The notes below the pieces were generated by a model that did not search any database, had not been told where the DNA came from, and saw only the letters and a program-made list of their open reading frames with translations. A stretch of DNA of 64,000 nt, from positions 818,749 through 882,748 of the forward strand of contig CALMNL010000004.1 of the NCBI GenBank assembly GCA_937868765.1, given 5' to 3'. Within the stretch, counting starts at the first letter, position 1, and each line of letters opens with the position of its first letter. This document shows, piece after piece, positions 15,766 to 24,683 of this stretch. Origin of the DNA: an uncultured Desulfatitalea sp. Lineage in GTDB: Bacteria; Desulfobacterota; Desulfobacteria; Desulfobacterales; Desulfosarcinaceae. The position numbers were made by a program, and so were the translations under genes.

Positions 15766-18252
15766 ATGGATCAAGGGTTCATAGACGAAATTCTCACCGG
15801 CGACAGCGACGAGATCGCGGAGCTCAAGGCCAACAAGTCTGTTTTGGAGGGGTTCATCGCCCTGGCGCGCGAATTGGACGGCCTGCCGGAGATCAGCAAA
15901 CGCTTCTATGAGGAGTCCCGCAGCCTGTATCAAGCCACTTGCACCGATCGCACCATCACCGACCTCGAAGCCTTGATGACCAAATTCTTCGGCCCTCCGG
16001 TCAAGCCGGCCGGCAAGCCGCTGCCCCGCAAGTTGCGCAAGAACTCTTCGGCGAAATATCTGGGCGGCGTGGAAAACGACCAGTCCCTGTTCATTCTGCC
16101 GCTCAAGACCGGTGAGTTTTACGGGGCGCTGTGGCCGTGGCGGCGCAACAAGGCCAAGATCGAAATCCATATGGGCTACTGCTCCGACTGGATCGTGGAC
16201 GATCACTACCACCAGCTCGAGACACTGGTGAAGCGCAGCCTGAGCCAGGGAGTCATGCAGCAGATGAGCAGCGGCGTGGGCGGCCAGATTCACGGCATCG
16301 GCCTGCCCTCCTTCCTGCAGATGGCGGAAATGGAACAATCTTCGCTGACCCTCAACGTTTCCGCCGGAGGACACACGGGAACCCTTTACGTCCAGCAGGG
16401 CCAGATCGTGCATGCCGAAACCAGTGATCTGGCCGGCCGCGAGGCGGCCTTCCGCATCATCAGCTGGGACAACGCCACCATCGAACTCGCTCCCGTCGAC
16501 ACCACCAAGAAAGACACCATCAAGATGCCGCTGATGCAGGTGCTGATGGAGAGCCTGAAGATCAAGGACGAAATCACCGGCCCCAGCGAAATGCCGCCGG
16601 TCCCGCCCCTGCCCATGGAGCGACGCGAGCGGCCCAGCGGCGCACCATCGAAGCGGCTGGTCCGCCTGGAACGCGCCCCGGAGCCCAAGATCCGCAAAGC
16701 TGGCATGCGTTTGATGACGCTGTTCGCCATCGCCGTGGGCATCTTCGCCGTCCTGGCCACCGCCACCATCGTCGGTTTCTACCTTGTGGAAAATCAAAAT
16801 ATCGCGGACAAATACTACAAAATGCTCGGCCAGGTGGAAGAGGCCCCGTCCATCGAGCAAAAAATAGACCTGCTGCAGAAATACCTCAAAGATCACCCGG
16901 ACTCCGGCCACACATCCGAAATCAAATTGCGCCTGACCCAGCTCGAGCAAAGCAAGGAAGACCGCGACTTCGACCAGACCGTTCTGAAAATCAGCTCCCT
17001 GCCGGTGGACGACCAGTACGAACGCAAGGCGGTCAGCCTCTATGGCGATTTTCTGGAAAAGTACCCCAACAGCCGCTACCAGAAGCGCATCATGGACTCC
17101 ATGGGCGACATCAAGAACCTGGTTGATCAGTACTATTACGAAGAGTTGAAGCGCGCCGCGCGCATGGATTTCAGCGAGCGCCTGCAGGTGTATAAGAGCT
17201 ACCTCAAGCGTTTCCCATCGGGCCGATATCAAGGCGACGTGGACACCCTGATCAATGAAATGGGGCAGCAGCACCTCAAGTACCTTAAAACCGAAGACGC
17301 CAAATGCGAGCAGACCCAGCGCTGGGAGCCGTGCGTCCAGCGCTACGAAACCTTCATCGCCGAGTTCCAGGGCATGCCCCTGGCCGAAGCGGGCCGCCAG
17401 ATGCTGGCCGAACTGCAGGACAAGCGCGACCTGGCCCAGTTGCACAAGATCAAGAATGAATCGGGGACGGATTACGAGAAGATCACCCAGGCCTACCGGG
17501 ACTACCTGGAGGCTCATCCCCAGAGCACCCAAAGGCAGGCGCTGGAAAGCGAACTGGTCGAGCTGAACAAAAACCTGGCCGTCCAGCGCCAATGGCAAAC
17601 GGTTCAAGCCTATGCATCCAATCCCGCCAACAGCCTGTACGAGCGCACCCAGCGGCTGGATCGCTATCTGCGCGAACATGCCTCCGGTCCCTACACCGGC
17701 GAGGCGCAAGCCCTGATGAGTCAGCTCGAAGCCCAGCGCCAATTGGCACTGCAGCAGCAGAAAGAAACGGCACGCCAACAGGAAGAACAGGCAAGGCTCC
17801 AGCGCGAGCGGGAAAAGCGGGCCCAGCAGCAGCAGCGCGCCGCCCGGGCGCGCAGCGAACTGGCCGGCCAGTTGCGCACCTCGGCCCGCTTCAAGGTCAA
17901 CGATGACGGCACTTTCACCGACGCCACCACCGGTCTGACCTGGAACCTGCTCGACACGTACCAGGAACTGGGAGGGTGCCTGGACTACCCCGCCGCGCAG
18001 CAATACATACAATCGCTGAACACCGGCGGCTTCGACGACTGGCGGTTGCCCAAGGCCAGCGAACTGGGGGCGCTCTACAAGCAAAAGCCCTTCTTCCCCG
18101 CCAGCGGCGCCGAATGGTACTGGAGCGCGGAAGCTTATACCCGGGGCTACCACGATGTGGTGGATGTGGTGACGGCCAAGCCCGAAACGGTTTTCCAGCG
18201 CCAGCAGCGGCGTCAAAATGCCTGCGGCGCCGTGCGCGCTGTGCGCCCCTGA
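15766..18252 (+). CDS. DUF4388-TM-coiled-coil-DUF1566 protein
   Basis: 828 residues; ATG at 15766 after AAGGAG. Residues about 165-265 form a DUF4388/PATAN-like module (SFLQMAEMEQSSLTLNVSAGGHTGTLYVQQGQIVHAETSDLAGREAA region), found in gliding and two-component proteins. One transmembrane helix follows at about 310-335. Next comes a long helical region with repeated YLKxxPxSxxxxE-type units like TPR solenoids (about 350-640), and an Arg/Gln-rich coiled coil (about 645-700). The C-terminal 130 residues are a DUF1566/Lcl_C domain: FTDATTGLTWN, GFDDWRLPKASEL, EWYWSAEAY. It probably links an intracellular sensor to an external lectin-like domain; function unknown. Confidence 0.8.
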   Translation: MDQGFIDEILTGDSDEIAELKANKSVLEGFIALARELDGLPEISKRFYEESRSLYQATCTDRTITDLEALMTKFFGPPVKPAGKPLPRKLRKNSSAKYLGGVENDQSLFILPLKTGEFYGALWPWRRNKAKIEIHMGYCSDWIVDDHYHQLETLVKRSLSQGVMQQMSSGVGGQIHGIGLPSFLQMAEMEQSSLTLNVSAGGHTGTLYVQQGQIVHAETSDLAGREAAFRIISWDNATIELAPVDTTKKDTIKMPLMQVLMESLKIKDEITGPSEMPPVPPLPMERRERPSGAPSKRLVRLERAPEPKIRKAGMRLMTLFAIAVGIFAVLATATIVGFYLVENQNIADKYYKMLGQVEEAPSIEQKIDLLQKYLKDHPDSGHTSEIKLRLTQLEQSKEDRDFDQTVLKISSLPVDDQYERKAVSLYGDFLEKYPNSRYQKRIMDSMGDIKNLVDQYYYEELKRAARMDFSERLQVYKSYLKRFPSGRYQGDVDTLINEMGQQHLKYLKTEDAKCEQTQRWEPCVQRYETFIAEFQGMPLAEAGRQMLAELQDKRDLAQLHKIKNESGTDYEKITQAYRDYLEAHPQSTQRQALESELVELNKNLAVQRQWQTVQAYASNPANSLYERTQRLDRYLREHASGPYTGEAQALMSQLEAQRQLALQQQKETARQQEEQARLQREREKRAQQQQRAARARSELAGQLRTSARFKVNDDGTFTDATTGLTWNLLDTYQELGGCLDYPAAQQYIQSLNTGGFDDWRLPKASELGALYKQKPFFPASGAEWYWSAEAYTRGYHDVVDVVTAKPETVFQRQQRRQNACGAVRAVRP

Positions 18253-18404
18253 TCCCGCTTGCCACCCCCATCCGGCCCCCCCTGGCAGCTTTCCAGGTCG
18301 GGCGGCCCAGGGGCGCACCCTTGACCATTCCCCGAGAATCGGCATCGCACCTGATACTTACCGGATTAAACCTGACACGCCGACGCCGATGGATTTGTTT
18401 TTCG

Positions 18405-18433
18405 TTGAAAAGTCGAGCGGAACATACTATAGC
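18405..18433 (+). promoter_or_regulatory. Sigma-70-like promoter for the tetraheme cytochrome gene
   Basis: TTGAAA (18405-18410), a 17-base spacer and TATAGC (18428-18433) lie 40 bases before the ATG at 18474. Confidence 0.5.
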
Positions 18434-18473
18434 GGCAGAAATTTTTTCCAAGATCGCCACGAGGGGGTAGAAG

Positions 18474-18944
18474 ATGCGCAAGAATGTCTGGATCGCAGCA
18501 GCGATGGTGGTTGTGTTGGGCCTGATCTGGGGAACGGTCTGGGCCGCGGAAGAGGAAATGTGCGTCCCCATGGGGACCATCACCCTGGAGCCGCTATCGG
18601 CCGAAGCCAAACGCGTGGCCGTGGAGTTTCCCCACGCCGTTCATTTCGGTTACAACTGTCAGCGATGCCATCATACCTGGAATCGGGAATCGGCGATCAC
18701 CGGCTGCAGCGCGTCGGGTTGTCATGATATCGTTGAAGTCCCGAAAAGCGAAGACGGTCGTCCCGCCAAGGATGCCACCTTACAGGCGCGCTACTTCAAG
18801 AACGCGTATCACACCATGTGCATCGGCTGCCACAAAGAGATCAACAGGCAGAACCAGAAATTGCAGGCGACCCGCATCCTCACCGATCAGAAACTGGCCG
18901 CCAATGGCCCCACCGGCTGCATTCAGTGCCATCCCACAGAATAG
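18474..18944 (+). CDS. Periplasmic tetraheme cytochrome c (class III-like)
   Basis: 156 residues with signal peptide MRKNVWIAAAMVVVLGLIWGTVWA. Four haem-binding motifs follow: CQRCH, CSASGCH (CX4CH), CIGCH and CIQCH, with upstream histidines (FPHAVHFGYN) suited as sixth ligands. The CX4CH variant is typical of cytochrome c3 and related sulfate-reducer cytochromes. It likely carries electrons in the periplasm. It is monocistronic: own promoter upstream and strong terminator downstream. Confidence 0.88.
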   Translation: MRKNVWIAAAMVVVLGLIWGTVWAAEEEMCVPMGTITLEPLSAEAKRVAVEFPHAVHFGYNCQRCHHTWNRESAITGCSASGCHDIVEVPKSEDGRPAKDATLQARYFKNAYHTMCIGCHKEINRQNQKLQATRILTDQKLAANGPTGCIQCHPTE

Positions 18945-18972
18945 ACCGGAGTAATACCGCGTCATCGCCCTT

Positions 18973-19011
18973 AAAAAAAAAACCTGCCGCCGGATGGCGG
19001 CAGGTTTTTTT
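18973..19011. terminator. Bidirectional rho-independent terminator
   Basis: CCTGCCGCC-GGAT-GGCGGCAGG with an A-run before and T-run after, so it can end both the cytochrome gene and the convergent TetR gene. Confidence 0.9.
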
Positions 19012-19025
19012 GTTGTCCCGGAGCC

Positions 19026-19688
19026 TCATTTCGATTTGGCGTCGGTGTTTTCGGGTGCCGAAGCCAGAATACCGCGGTTGAAGATTTCGTAGGCCAGTTT
19101 GAGGGTCGATTTGAGATGGTCCTTTTTTTCGTCGATGATTTTTTTGCTGGCCTCCCAGAGGACCACTCCTGAAAAAAGCGACCAGGAGATGTCGGACAAC
19201 GCCACCGGATGGCAGTTGATGAATTTGCCGGCCTCGATGCCCTCCTGGAAGATCCTGGCGATGGCGCCGATGGAGTTGCGCGACAGGGTCTTGATCTCCT
19301 CGATCAGCTCCGGTGAGAGATTTTTCAGGGTTTCGCTGGATTGCAGGTGGAACATATTGATGATGATCAACGGGTCGAAGTCGTAGACGTCAAACATCAC
19401 ATCCTGGAGCGCATCCAGCTTCTGCATGGGGTCGAGTTCGGTCTGGTTGATCACATGAGAAACGCGAATGTGCAGATACTGCAGGATCCGCAGCGACAGG
19501 GAGGCGTAGAGTTCCTCCTTGTTCTTGAAATAGAGGTACAACGTGCCGGGGCTCAGTTCAGCCTCCTTGGCGATGTCCTCCATGGTGGTCTTGTTGAAGC
19601 CTTTGTCCGAAAACACACGCTTGGCGGCCACGATGATCTGCTGGCGCCGTCGCTCCTTCTCCCGCTCTTTACGCTCTTGAATACCCAT
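19026..19688 (-). CDS. TetR/AcrR-family transcriptional regulator
   Basis: About 220 residues. The N-terminal HTH is RRQQIIVAAKRVFSDKGFNKTTMEDIAKEAELSPGTLYLYFKNKEELYASL (about 14-64), textbook TetR. The C-terminal ligand domain is helical. I chose ATG 19688 (MGIQERK); a TTG nine bases upstream is also possible. Its target is unknown: on one side is the cytochrome gene, on the other (19689-19870) an AT-rich gap that could hold its promoter and operator, beyond the cysE-cysK-PIN operon. Confidence 0.9.
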   Translation of the reverse strand: MGIQERKEREKERRRQQIIVAAKRVFSDKGFNKTTMEDIAKEAELSPGTLYLYFKNKEELYASLSLRILQYLHIRVSHVINQTELDPMQKLDALQDVMFDVYDFDPLIIINMFHLQSSETLKNLSPELIEEIKTLSRNSIGAIARIFQEGIEAGKFINCHPVALSDISWSLFSGVVLWEASKKIIDEKKDHLKSTLKLAYEIFNRGILASAPENTDAKSK

Positions 19689-19870
19689 TTTCTCCAATCC
19701 TGCATGACATGTAATTTATCAATATGTTCGGCCCCGCATCAGCGTCGGCGTCGGCGTCGGTCCGGTCAAGGTCCCCGCCGCCCCCGTGAGGGCTAATTCC
19801 GCTTGGTTGTTAGCAAAATAAATGTATGAAAATCGTCAAAATGTCAATTATTTAATAAATGCTCCTTACC

Positions 19871-20419
19871 TTACGGCGGCTGCACGGCCGGGCCCGCCAG
19901 CGCTGCGATGGGGTCCGGTAAAAAGCGCCGGAGATCCCGGAGCGTGCAGGCACGGGCGAAATCGGTCACCCAGCGGCTGTAGCGCCCCAGGCGCAACACC
20001 CGATCGAAGGCGGTCGACTGCGCGTTTTCGTCCAGGTAACCGGCGGCGCCCAACACCCCTGGGCAGAGCAGGGCGTTGATGTAGGGTATCCGTCGGCTGC
20101 GGCAATAAAGGGCGCCTTTGCGATCGTCCATGATGATAAAATCGGCGGCCCCTTGTTCAAAGGCCAGGATCGTATCGCGTTCGCCCTTGTCCAAGGCGGC
20201 CAGGCGCGGGAGACCGTCTGCTCGCGGCGGCGCGACCGCTTCGAGCAGACCGGCCGCCGCGGCTGCCTTGAATTCGGCTGCGCCGTAACGGCCGGCCACG
20301 GTGATCTCCTGGACAACCGCCGGCACCACACACAGACGGAAAGCCGCGGCCATCAGTTCCAACAAATCGGCCTTGAAGAGCAGAATGGCCGAAGAAGCAT
20401 CGATCACAGCCGTTTTCAT
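19871..20419 (-). CDS. PIN-like domain protein
   Basis: 182 residues. The acidic pattern of PIN-fold nucleases is visible: VIDASSAI (D near residue 7), VVQEITV (E), DKGERDTIL (E/D) and IIMDDRKG (D). Such proteins are usually RNases, often toxins of VapBC type. No antitoxin-like gene is adjacent. Instead the ATG follows directly on the stop codon of cysK, making it the third gene of a cysE-cysK operon. It may be a solitary PIN protein with a housekeeping or sulfur-linked role; activity is inference. Confidence 0.75.
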   Translation of the reverse strand: MKTAVIDASSAILLFKADLLELMAAAFRLCVVPAVVQEITVAGRYGAAEFKAAAAAGLLEAVAPPRADGLPRLAALDKGERDTILAFEQGAADFIIMDDRKGALYCRSRRIPYINALLCPGVLGAAGYLDENAQSTAFDRVLRLGRYSRWVTDFARACTLRDLRRFLPDPIAALAGPAVQPP

Positions 20420-21340
20420 CTATTTGAACAGGGGGGTACTGATGTAGCGCTCGCCGGTGCTGGGCAGAATGGTCACGATGCGTTTGCCGGCATTTTCCGG
20501 ACGGCGGGCCAGCTGCAACGCCGCCCAAACAGCGGCGCCCGACGATATCCCGCAAAGGATCCCCTCCTGGGCCGCCAGGCGGCGCGCAGTGTCGAAGGCA
20601 TCGTCATCGCCCACCGCGACCACCTCATCCACCAGGGACATATCGAGCACCTTGGGGATGAAGCCGGCGCCGATGCCCTGTATCTTGTGGGGCCCCTTGG
20701 CCTTGCCCGAAAGCACCGCCGAGGCGGCCGGCTCCACGGCGACGGCCCGGAAGGCCGGATGCTTGGCCTTGATGAACTGGCTCACACCGGTGATGGTGCC
20801 GCCGGTGCCCACCCCGGACACGAGGATATCCACCTTGCCCTCGGTGTCGGCCCAGATTTCCGGCCCGGTGGTTTCGCGGTGGGCCTGGGAATTGGCCGGA
20901 TTTTCGAACTGGTTGGGCATGTACGCCTGGCGGTTGGAAGCCACGATCTCTCTGGCCCTGGCGATGGCGCCGGCCATGCCTTCCGGGCCGGGCGTCAGCA
21001 CCAGCTCGGCGCCCAGATGGGTCAGCAGCTTGCGGCGCTCCACGCTCATGGTTTCCGGCATGGTCAGCAACAGGCGATACCCGCGCACGGCGCACACGAA
21101 AGCCAAGCCGATGCCGGTGTTGCCGCTGGTGGGCTCCACGATAAGGCTGCCCGGTCCGATGAATCCCTGACGCTCGGCCTCGGCGATCATGGCGGCAGCG
21201 ATACGGTCCTTGACGCTGCCCAGGGGATTGTAGAATTCCAACTTGGCCAGGATTTCGGCTGGGGCTTGCGCAGCCAAACGATTCAATCGCACCAGCGGCG
21301 TGCGGCCGATGGTGGCGGTAACGGTGCTATAGAATTGCAT
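20420..21340 (-). CDS. cysK: Cysteine synthase A (O-acetylserine sulfhydrylase)
   Basis: 306 residues, a normal family length. PLP lysine in NPLGSVKDR (about residue 44), phosphate-binding [11 protein letters not shown], substrate loop and VGTGGTITG are all present, as is [11 protein letters not shown]. It converts O-acetylserine and sulfide to cysteine in the cytoplasm. The ATG is one base after the stop of cysE, preceded by AAAGGAG, so the cysteine synthase complex partners are co-expressed. A PIN-domain gene follows without gap. Confidence 0.95.
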   Translation of the reverse strand: MQFYSTVTATIGRTPLVRLNRLAAQAPAEILAKLEFYNPLGSVKDRIAAAMIAEAERQGFIGPGSLIVEPTSGNTGIGLAFVCAVRGYRLLLTMPETMSVERRKLLTHLGAELVLTPGPEGMAGAIARAREIVASNRQAYMPNQFENPANSQAHRETTGPEIWADTEGKVDILVSGVGTGGTITGVSQFIKAKHPAFRAVAVEPAASAVLSGKAKGPHKIQGIGAGFIPKVLDMSLVDEVVAVGDDDAFDTARRLAAQEGILCGISSGAAVWAALQLARRPENAGKRIVTILPSTGERYISTPLFK

Positions 21341-21341
21341 A

Positions 21342-22337
21342 TCAGGCTCCTTTGCTGCGGTGGTTGGCCGATTTGTAGATCAGCCGGGGGTGCTCCATCA
21401 TCACCGTCGTGTCGGGCGGCACCGATTCGGTGAGCCACACATTGCCTCCGATCACCGACCGCGCGCCGATCACCGTGTCGCCGCCCAGAATGGTGGCCCC
21501 GGAGTAAATGATCACATCGTCCTCGATCGTGGGGTGCCGCTGCTTGCCCCGGTATTGCTCGCCGGCATTCTTGGGCAGGCTCAGCGCCCCCAGGGTCACG
21601 CCCTGGTAAATGCGCACATTGCGGCCGATACGGGTGGTCTCGCCGATCACGACACCGGTGCCGTGGTCGATGACGAAGCTGGGGCCGATATTGGCGCCCG
21701 GATGGATGTCGATACCGGTGAGGCTGTGGGCATGCTCGTTCATGATGCGCGGCAGCAGCGGCACCTCCAGTTCGAACAGGCGGTGGGCCACCCGGTGTAC
21801 CATGATGGCGAAGATGCCCGGATAGCTGAAGATGATTTCGTCGTGGCTCTTGGCCGCCGGATCGCCCTCGTAGGTGGCCCGCACGTCGGTGGCCAGCACC
21901 CGGCGGATGTCGGGGATCGATTCGAGCACGGCCAGCGCCTTGGCCTGGCCGCTCTGCTGACACTCGCTGCACGGCAGGTTGTAGCGCAGGCAGTCGTGGC
22001 GCACATGGTGGGCGATCTGCTCGGAGAGCATGTCGTAGAGTTCCGAGACACTCTGTCCCAGGCTGTACTTCATGTTGGCCGGGTCCAGCTTGTTCTTGGT
22101 GAAATAGCCGGGAAACAGGATTTCACGAAACCGGTCGATGAGATGGGAAACGAATCCTTCGGACGGAATCGGCTCGTAATCGATATGCGTATAACACTCG
22201 TCGGTGTGACAATGGGCGATGATCTGTTCGGCGATCTCGGGCACCCGGGCCTTCATCTGCTTGCAGGCCGCCACATCGGCTTTGCAGGCATCGCTTTCGA
22301 GTTCACAGGCATGCGCATGCTGGACGGGTTTTTCCAT
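21342..22337 (-). CDS. cysE: Serine O-acetyltransferase (EpsC/SAT type)
   Basis: 331 residues from ATG 22337 (MEKPVQHAH), with AGGAG 8 bases upstream; a GTG nine bases earlier is less likely. The C-terminal half is the left-handed beta-helix acetyltransferase: [39 protein letters not shown] and VTLGAL, with [12 protein letters not shown] repeats. The N-terminal 170 residues are longer than E. coli CysE and contain a Cys-rich CxxC patch (LPCSECQQ), as in the EpsC-like lineage. It makes O-acetylserine for the cysK gene next to it. Confidence 0.92.
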   Translation of the reverse strand: MEKPVQHAHACELESDACKADVAACKQMKARVPEIAEQIIAHCHTDECYTHIDYEPIPSEGFVSHLIDRFREILFPGYFTKNKLDPANMKYSLGQSVSELYDMLSEQIAHHVRHDCLRYNLPCSECQQSGQAKALAVLESIPDIRRVLATDVRATYEGDPAAKSHDEIIFSYPGIFAIMVHRVAHRLFELEVPLLPRIMNEHAHSLTGIDIHPGANIGPSFVIDHGTGVVIGETTRIGRNVRIYQGVTLGALSLPKNAGEQYRGKQRHPTIEDDVIIYSGATILGGDTVIGARSVIGGNVWLTESVPPDTTVMMEHPRLIYKSANHRSKGA

Positions 22338-22519
22338 AATGACCACTCCTCTGAGGTTTCACCTATCGGGTGCCGCTGTAAATAACGACAATTATAAGGC
22401 GATTCGGCCCTGACGCAAGGTGATGCAATTTTCCCTTGGCCTGCGCGGTCTTACTGTGTTATGCCTTACCCATCATACCGGTTTTTTTCTTTTATCCCTT
22501 CAGCATCAGGCACGGACGT

Positions 22520-23074
22520 ATGAAACGAAAACATATCGTCACGTTGGCACTGATCGGCCTGGGAGTGGTCATCGGTTTTCCGCTCTTCAGCATGACCTAC
22601 TACACCATGGTGCGCACCTCCACGCCCCAGTTCTGCGCCAGTTGCCATGAGATCCAATTCGCCTTCAACACCTGGCGAACCTCCACCCATGTCAACAACG
22701 CCCAGGGGTTCGTGGCCGATTGCATGGATTGCCACCTGCCGGCCCCCCATGACACCTTCAACTTCTTCTACGCCAAGACCTTTCACGGCATCAAAGATGT
22801 CGCCGCCCATTTCCTGGGCGGAGAATACGATCACGCCAAGAACCGGCAGCGGGCATACGATACCTTCGACAACCAGCAGTGCATGAAGTGCCATCGCAAC
22901 CTCTTGTATATCCCCGACAAACGCGGCGCCATGCTGGCCCATCGCACCGTGCTGTATCCGCTCCCCGGTTACGAGAAAAAGTGCGTGGATTGCCACCGCG
23001 ACCTGGTGCACAATCCCGCGTCGCAATATCTCTACAAGGAATACCAGCCGCCCTATCGTGGACTGGGATTGTAG
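22520..23074 (+). CDS. NapC/NirT (NrfH-like) membrane tetraheme cytochrome c
   Basis: 184 residues from ATG 22520 (MKRKHIVTLALIG); a further 28 in-frame codons upstream look like non-coding leader. One N-terminal membrane anchor (about 6-28) is followed by four CxxCH motifs: CASCH, CMDCH, CMKCH and CVDCH. NrfH/NapC proteins oxidise membrane quinol and pass electrons to a periplasmic multihaem reductase; the octahaem gene 72 bases downstream is the natural partner, as in the HaoCA arrangement of Campylobacterota. Confidence 0.88.
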   Translation: MKRKHIVTLALIGLGVVIGFPLFSMTYYTMVRTSTPQFCASCHEIQFAFNTWRTSTHVNNAQGFVADCMDCHLPAPHDTFNFFYAKTFHGIKDVAAHFLGGEYDHAKNRQRAYDTFDNQQCMKCHRNLLYIPDKRGAMLAHRTVLYPLPGYEKKCVDCHRDLVHNPASQYLYKEYQPPYRGLGL

Positions 23075-23146
23075 CCCGGTGCCTCGTCCGCACGGCCGGC
23101 TGAACGAACGGATAAAAACGAAGCATAGAAGAACAGGGGGGAGACC

Positions 23147-24547
23147 ATGAAACATTGGATTGGAGCCATGGCCGGCGGTCTGTCGCTGGTGCTGGCGGTC
23201 GTCGCGCTGAGCGAGATGGCCGGCGCGCAGCAACAGAACATCCCTACGGAAAAGGCGTTCCGAATCGAGCGCAGCATGCCGCCCGAAGCCGTGGCCTGCC
23301 TCGAATGCCATAAGACCGAGCACCCGGGCCTCTTTGCCGACTGGGCCCACAGCCGCCATGCCAGCGCCAACATCACCTGCTACGACTGCCATGCCGCCGA
23401 AGCCAGCGATCCCGATGTGAGTCAATCCCATTTTAAGCAGTATGAACGCGCCGATCTCAAATATGGGCGCAAGGAGTACAAGGTCCCCATATCGGCCGTG
23501 GTGACGCCCAAGGATTGCTCCCGCTGCCATCCGGACGAGGCCAAACAGTACAGCGTCTCCAAGCACGCCAATACCATGGAGATCATCTGGAAGATCGATC
23601 CCTGGCTCAACAAAGGCATGAACAGCGATTTCGAACGGGCCGCCGGCTGCTACCACTGCCATGGCACCATCCTGAAAAACGATAATGGGGTTCTGGATCC
23701 CTTGACCTGGCCCAACGTCGGCGTAGGGCGGATCAATCTGGACGGCAGCAAGGGCAGCTGCACCTCCTGCCACACGCGGCATCGCTTTTCCGTCATGGAA
23801 GCGCGCAAACCCGAGGCATGCGGCCAGTGCCACCTGGGACCGGACCACCCCCAGATCGAAATCTACATGGAATCCAAACACGGCGACATCTATACGGCCC
23901 ATAAAAACGAATACAACTGGGATGCCGCGCCGGGCACCTGGACCCCGGGCGTGGACTTCCGCGGTCCCACCTGCGCCTCCTGTCACATGTCGGGCGCCGG
24001 CACCACCCTGACCAGCCACGATGTCACCGAACGGCTCTCCTGGGAACTGCAAGCCCCCAAGACCGTGCGGCCTTCGGAGTTCGCGGCCCTGCCCGCCAAG
24101 ACCGATTGGAAGGTCGAGCGCGACAAGATGAAAATGGTCTGCATCCAGTGCCACGGCAAGACCTGGGTGGACGACCACTATGTCAAACTGGACAAGGTGG
24201 TGCAGGAGTATAACGACGTTTACTTCGCACCGGCCAAGAAGATTTTCGATGACCTTTACACGAAGAAGCTTCTGGACAACACCAAGTACTTCGACGAACA
24301 GATGGAGGTGGAGTTCTACGAACTGTGGCACCACGAGGGCCGGCGCGCGCGCATGGGTGCGGCCATGATGGCCCCCGACTATTCCTGGTGGCACGGTTTC
24401 TACGAGTGCAAGAAGCGCTACAACACCTTCATGGAAGAGGCGCGCCATATGATCGAGACCAATACCAAAGCCTATGTGTTCCCCGATTATCCCAACGCCA
24501 CCGGCAGCACCGAAAAACCCAAGGTGCTGTTCCCGGACAGCAAATAG
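23147..24547 (+). CDS. Octaheme cytochrome c, hydroxylamine oxidoreductase-like
   Basis: 466 residues; signal peptide ends near AGA. Eight haem motifs are visible: CLECH, CYDCH, CSRCH, CYHCH, CTSCH, CGQCH, CASCH and CIQCH. The C-terminal helices carry FYELWHHEGRRARMGAAMM and DYSWWHGFYE, characteristic of the HAO family. With an NrfH-like quinol dehydrogenase immediately upstream, a reductive role (nitrite or hydroxylamine to ammonia) is more likely than hydroxylamine oxidation; this is inference. Whether the Tyr of DYSWWHG corresponds to the P460 cross-link tyrosine cannot be decided here. A ribosome-binding site (GGGGGGAG) precedes the ATG and a terminator follows. Confidence 0.85.
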   Translation: MKHWIGAMAGGLSLVLAVVALSEMAGAQQQNIPTEKAFRIERSMPPEAVACLECHKTEHPGLFADWAHSRHASANITCYDCHAAEASDPDVSQSHFKQYERADLKYGRKEYKVPISAVVTPKDCSRCHPDEAKQYSVSKHANTMEIIWKIDPWLNKGMNSDFERAAGCYHCHGTILKNDNGVLDPLTWPNVGVGRINLDGSKGSCTSCHTRHRFSVMEARKPEACGQCHLGPDHPQIEIYMESKHGDIYTAHKNEYNWDAAPGTWTPGVDFRGPTCASCHMSGAGTTLTSHDVTERLSWELQAPKTVRPSEFAALPAKTDWKVERDKMKMVCIQCHGKTWVDDHYVKLDKVVQEYNDVYFAPAKKIFDDLYTKKLLDNTKYFDEQMEVEFYELWHHEGRRARMGAAMMAPDYSWWHGFYECKKRYNTFMEEARHMIETNTKAYVFPDYPNATGSTEKPKVLFPDSK

Positions 24548-24571
24548 GCCGACCACCGATTGAACCTGCAG

Positions 24572-24603
24572 CCCCGCGGCCCCCAGGGACCGCGGGGTTT
24601 TTT
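24572..24603 (+). terminator. Rho-independent terminator
   Basis: CCCCGCGG (24572-24579) pairs with CCGCGGGG (24590-24597) and is followed by six Ts, 25 bases after the octahaem gene stop. Confidence 0.85.
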
Positions 24604-24683
24604 ATGGCTTGCTTTTTGGAGAACCATGCCCAGCTTTAGTCGTTTTCATCGAGGCGCAGGACTCCCACCCCCAAGGAGGCGCA

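Noticed and set aside
15730-18345. Long open frame (871 codons) on the minus strand opposite the DUF4388 gene
   Set aside because: Antisense shadow caused by high GC at third codon positions; low-complexity Val/Leu/Gly/Gln-rich product, no domain, no ribosome-binding site.
19741-19765. Short GTCGGC repeats upstream of the TetR gene
   Set aside because: Only three or four imperfect units in a GC-rich gap; too short to claim a functional repeat.
22466-24556. 696-codon minus-strand frame opposite the cytochrome pair
   Set aside because: The plus strand holds 12 CxxCH motifs and signal peptides; the minus-strand product has no family and a His/Gly-rich shadow composition.
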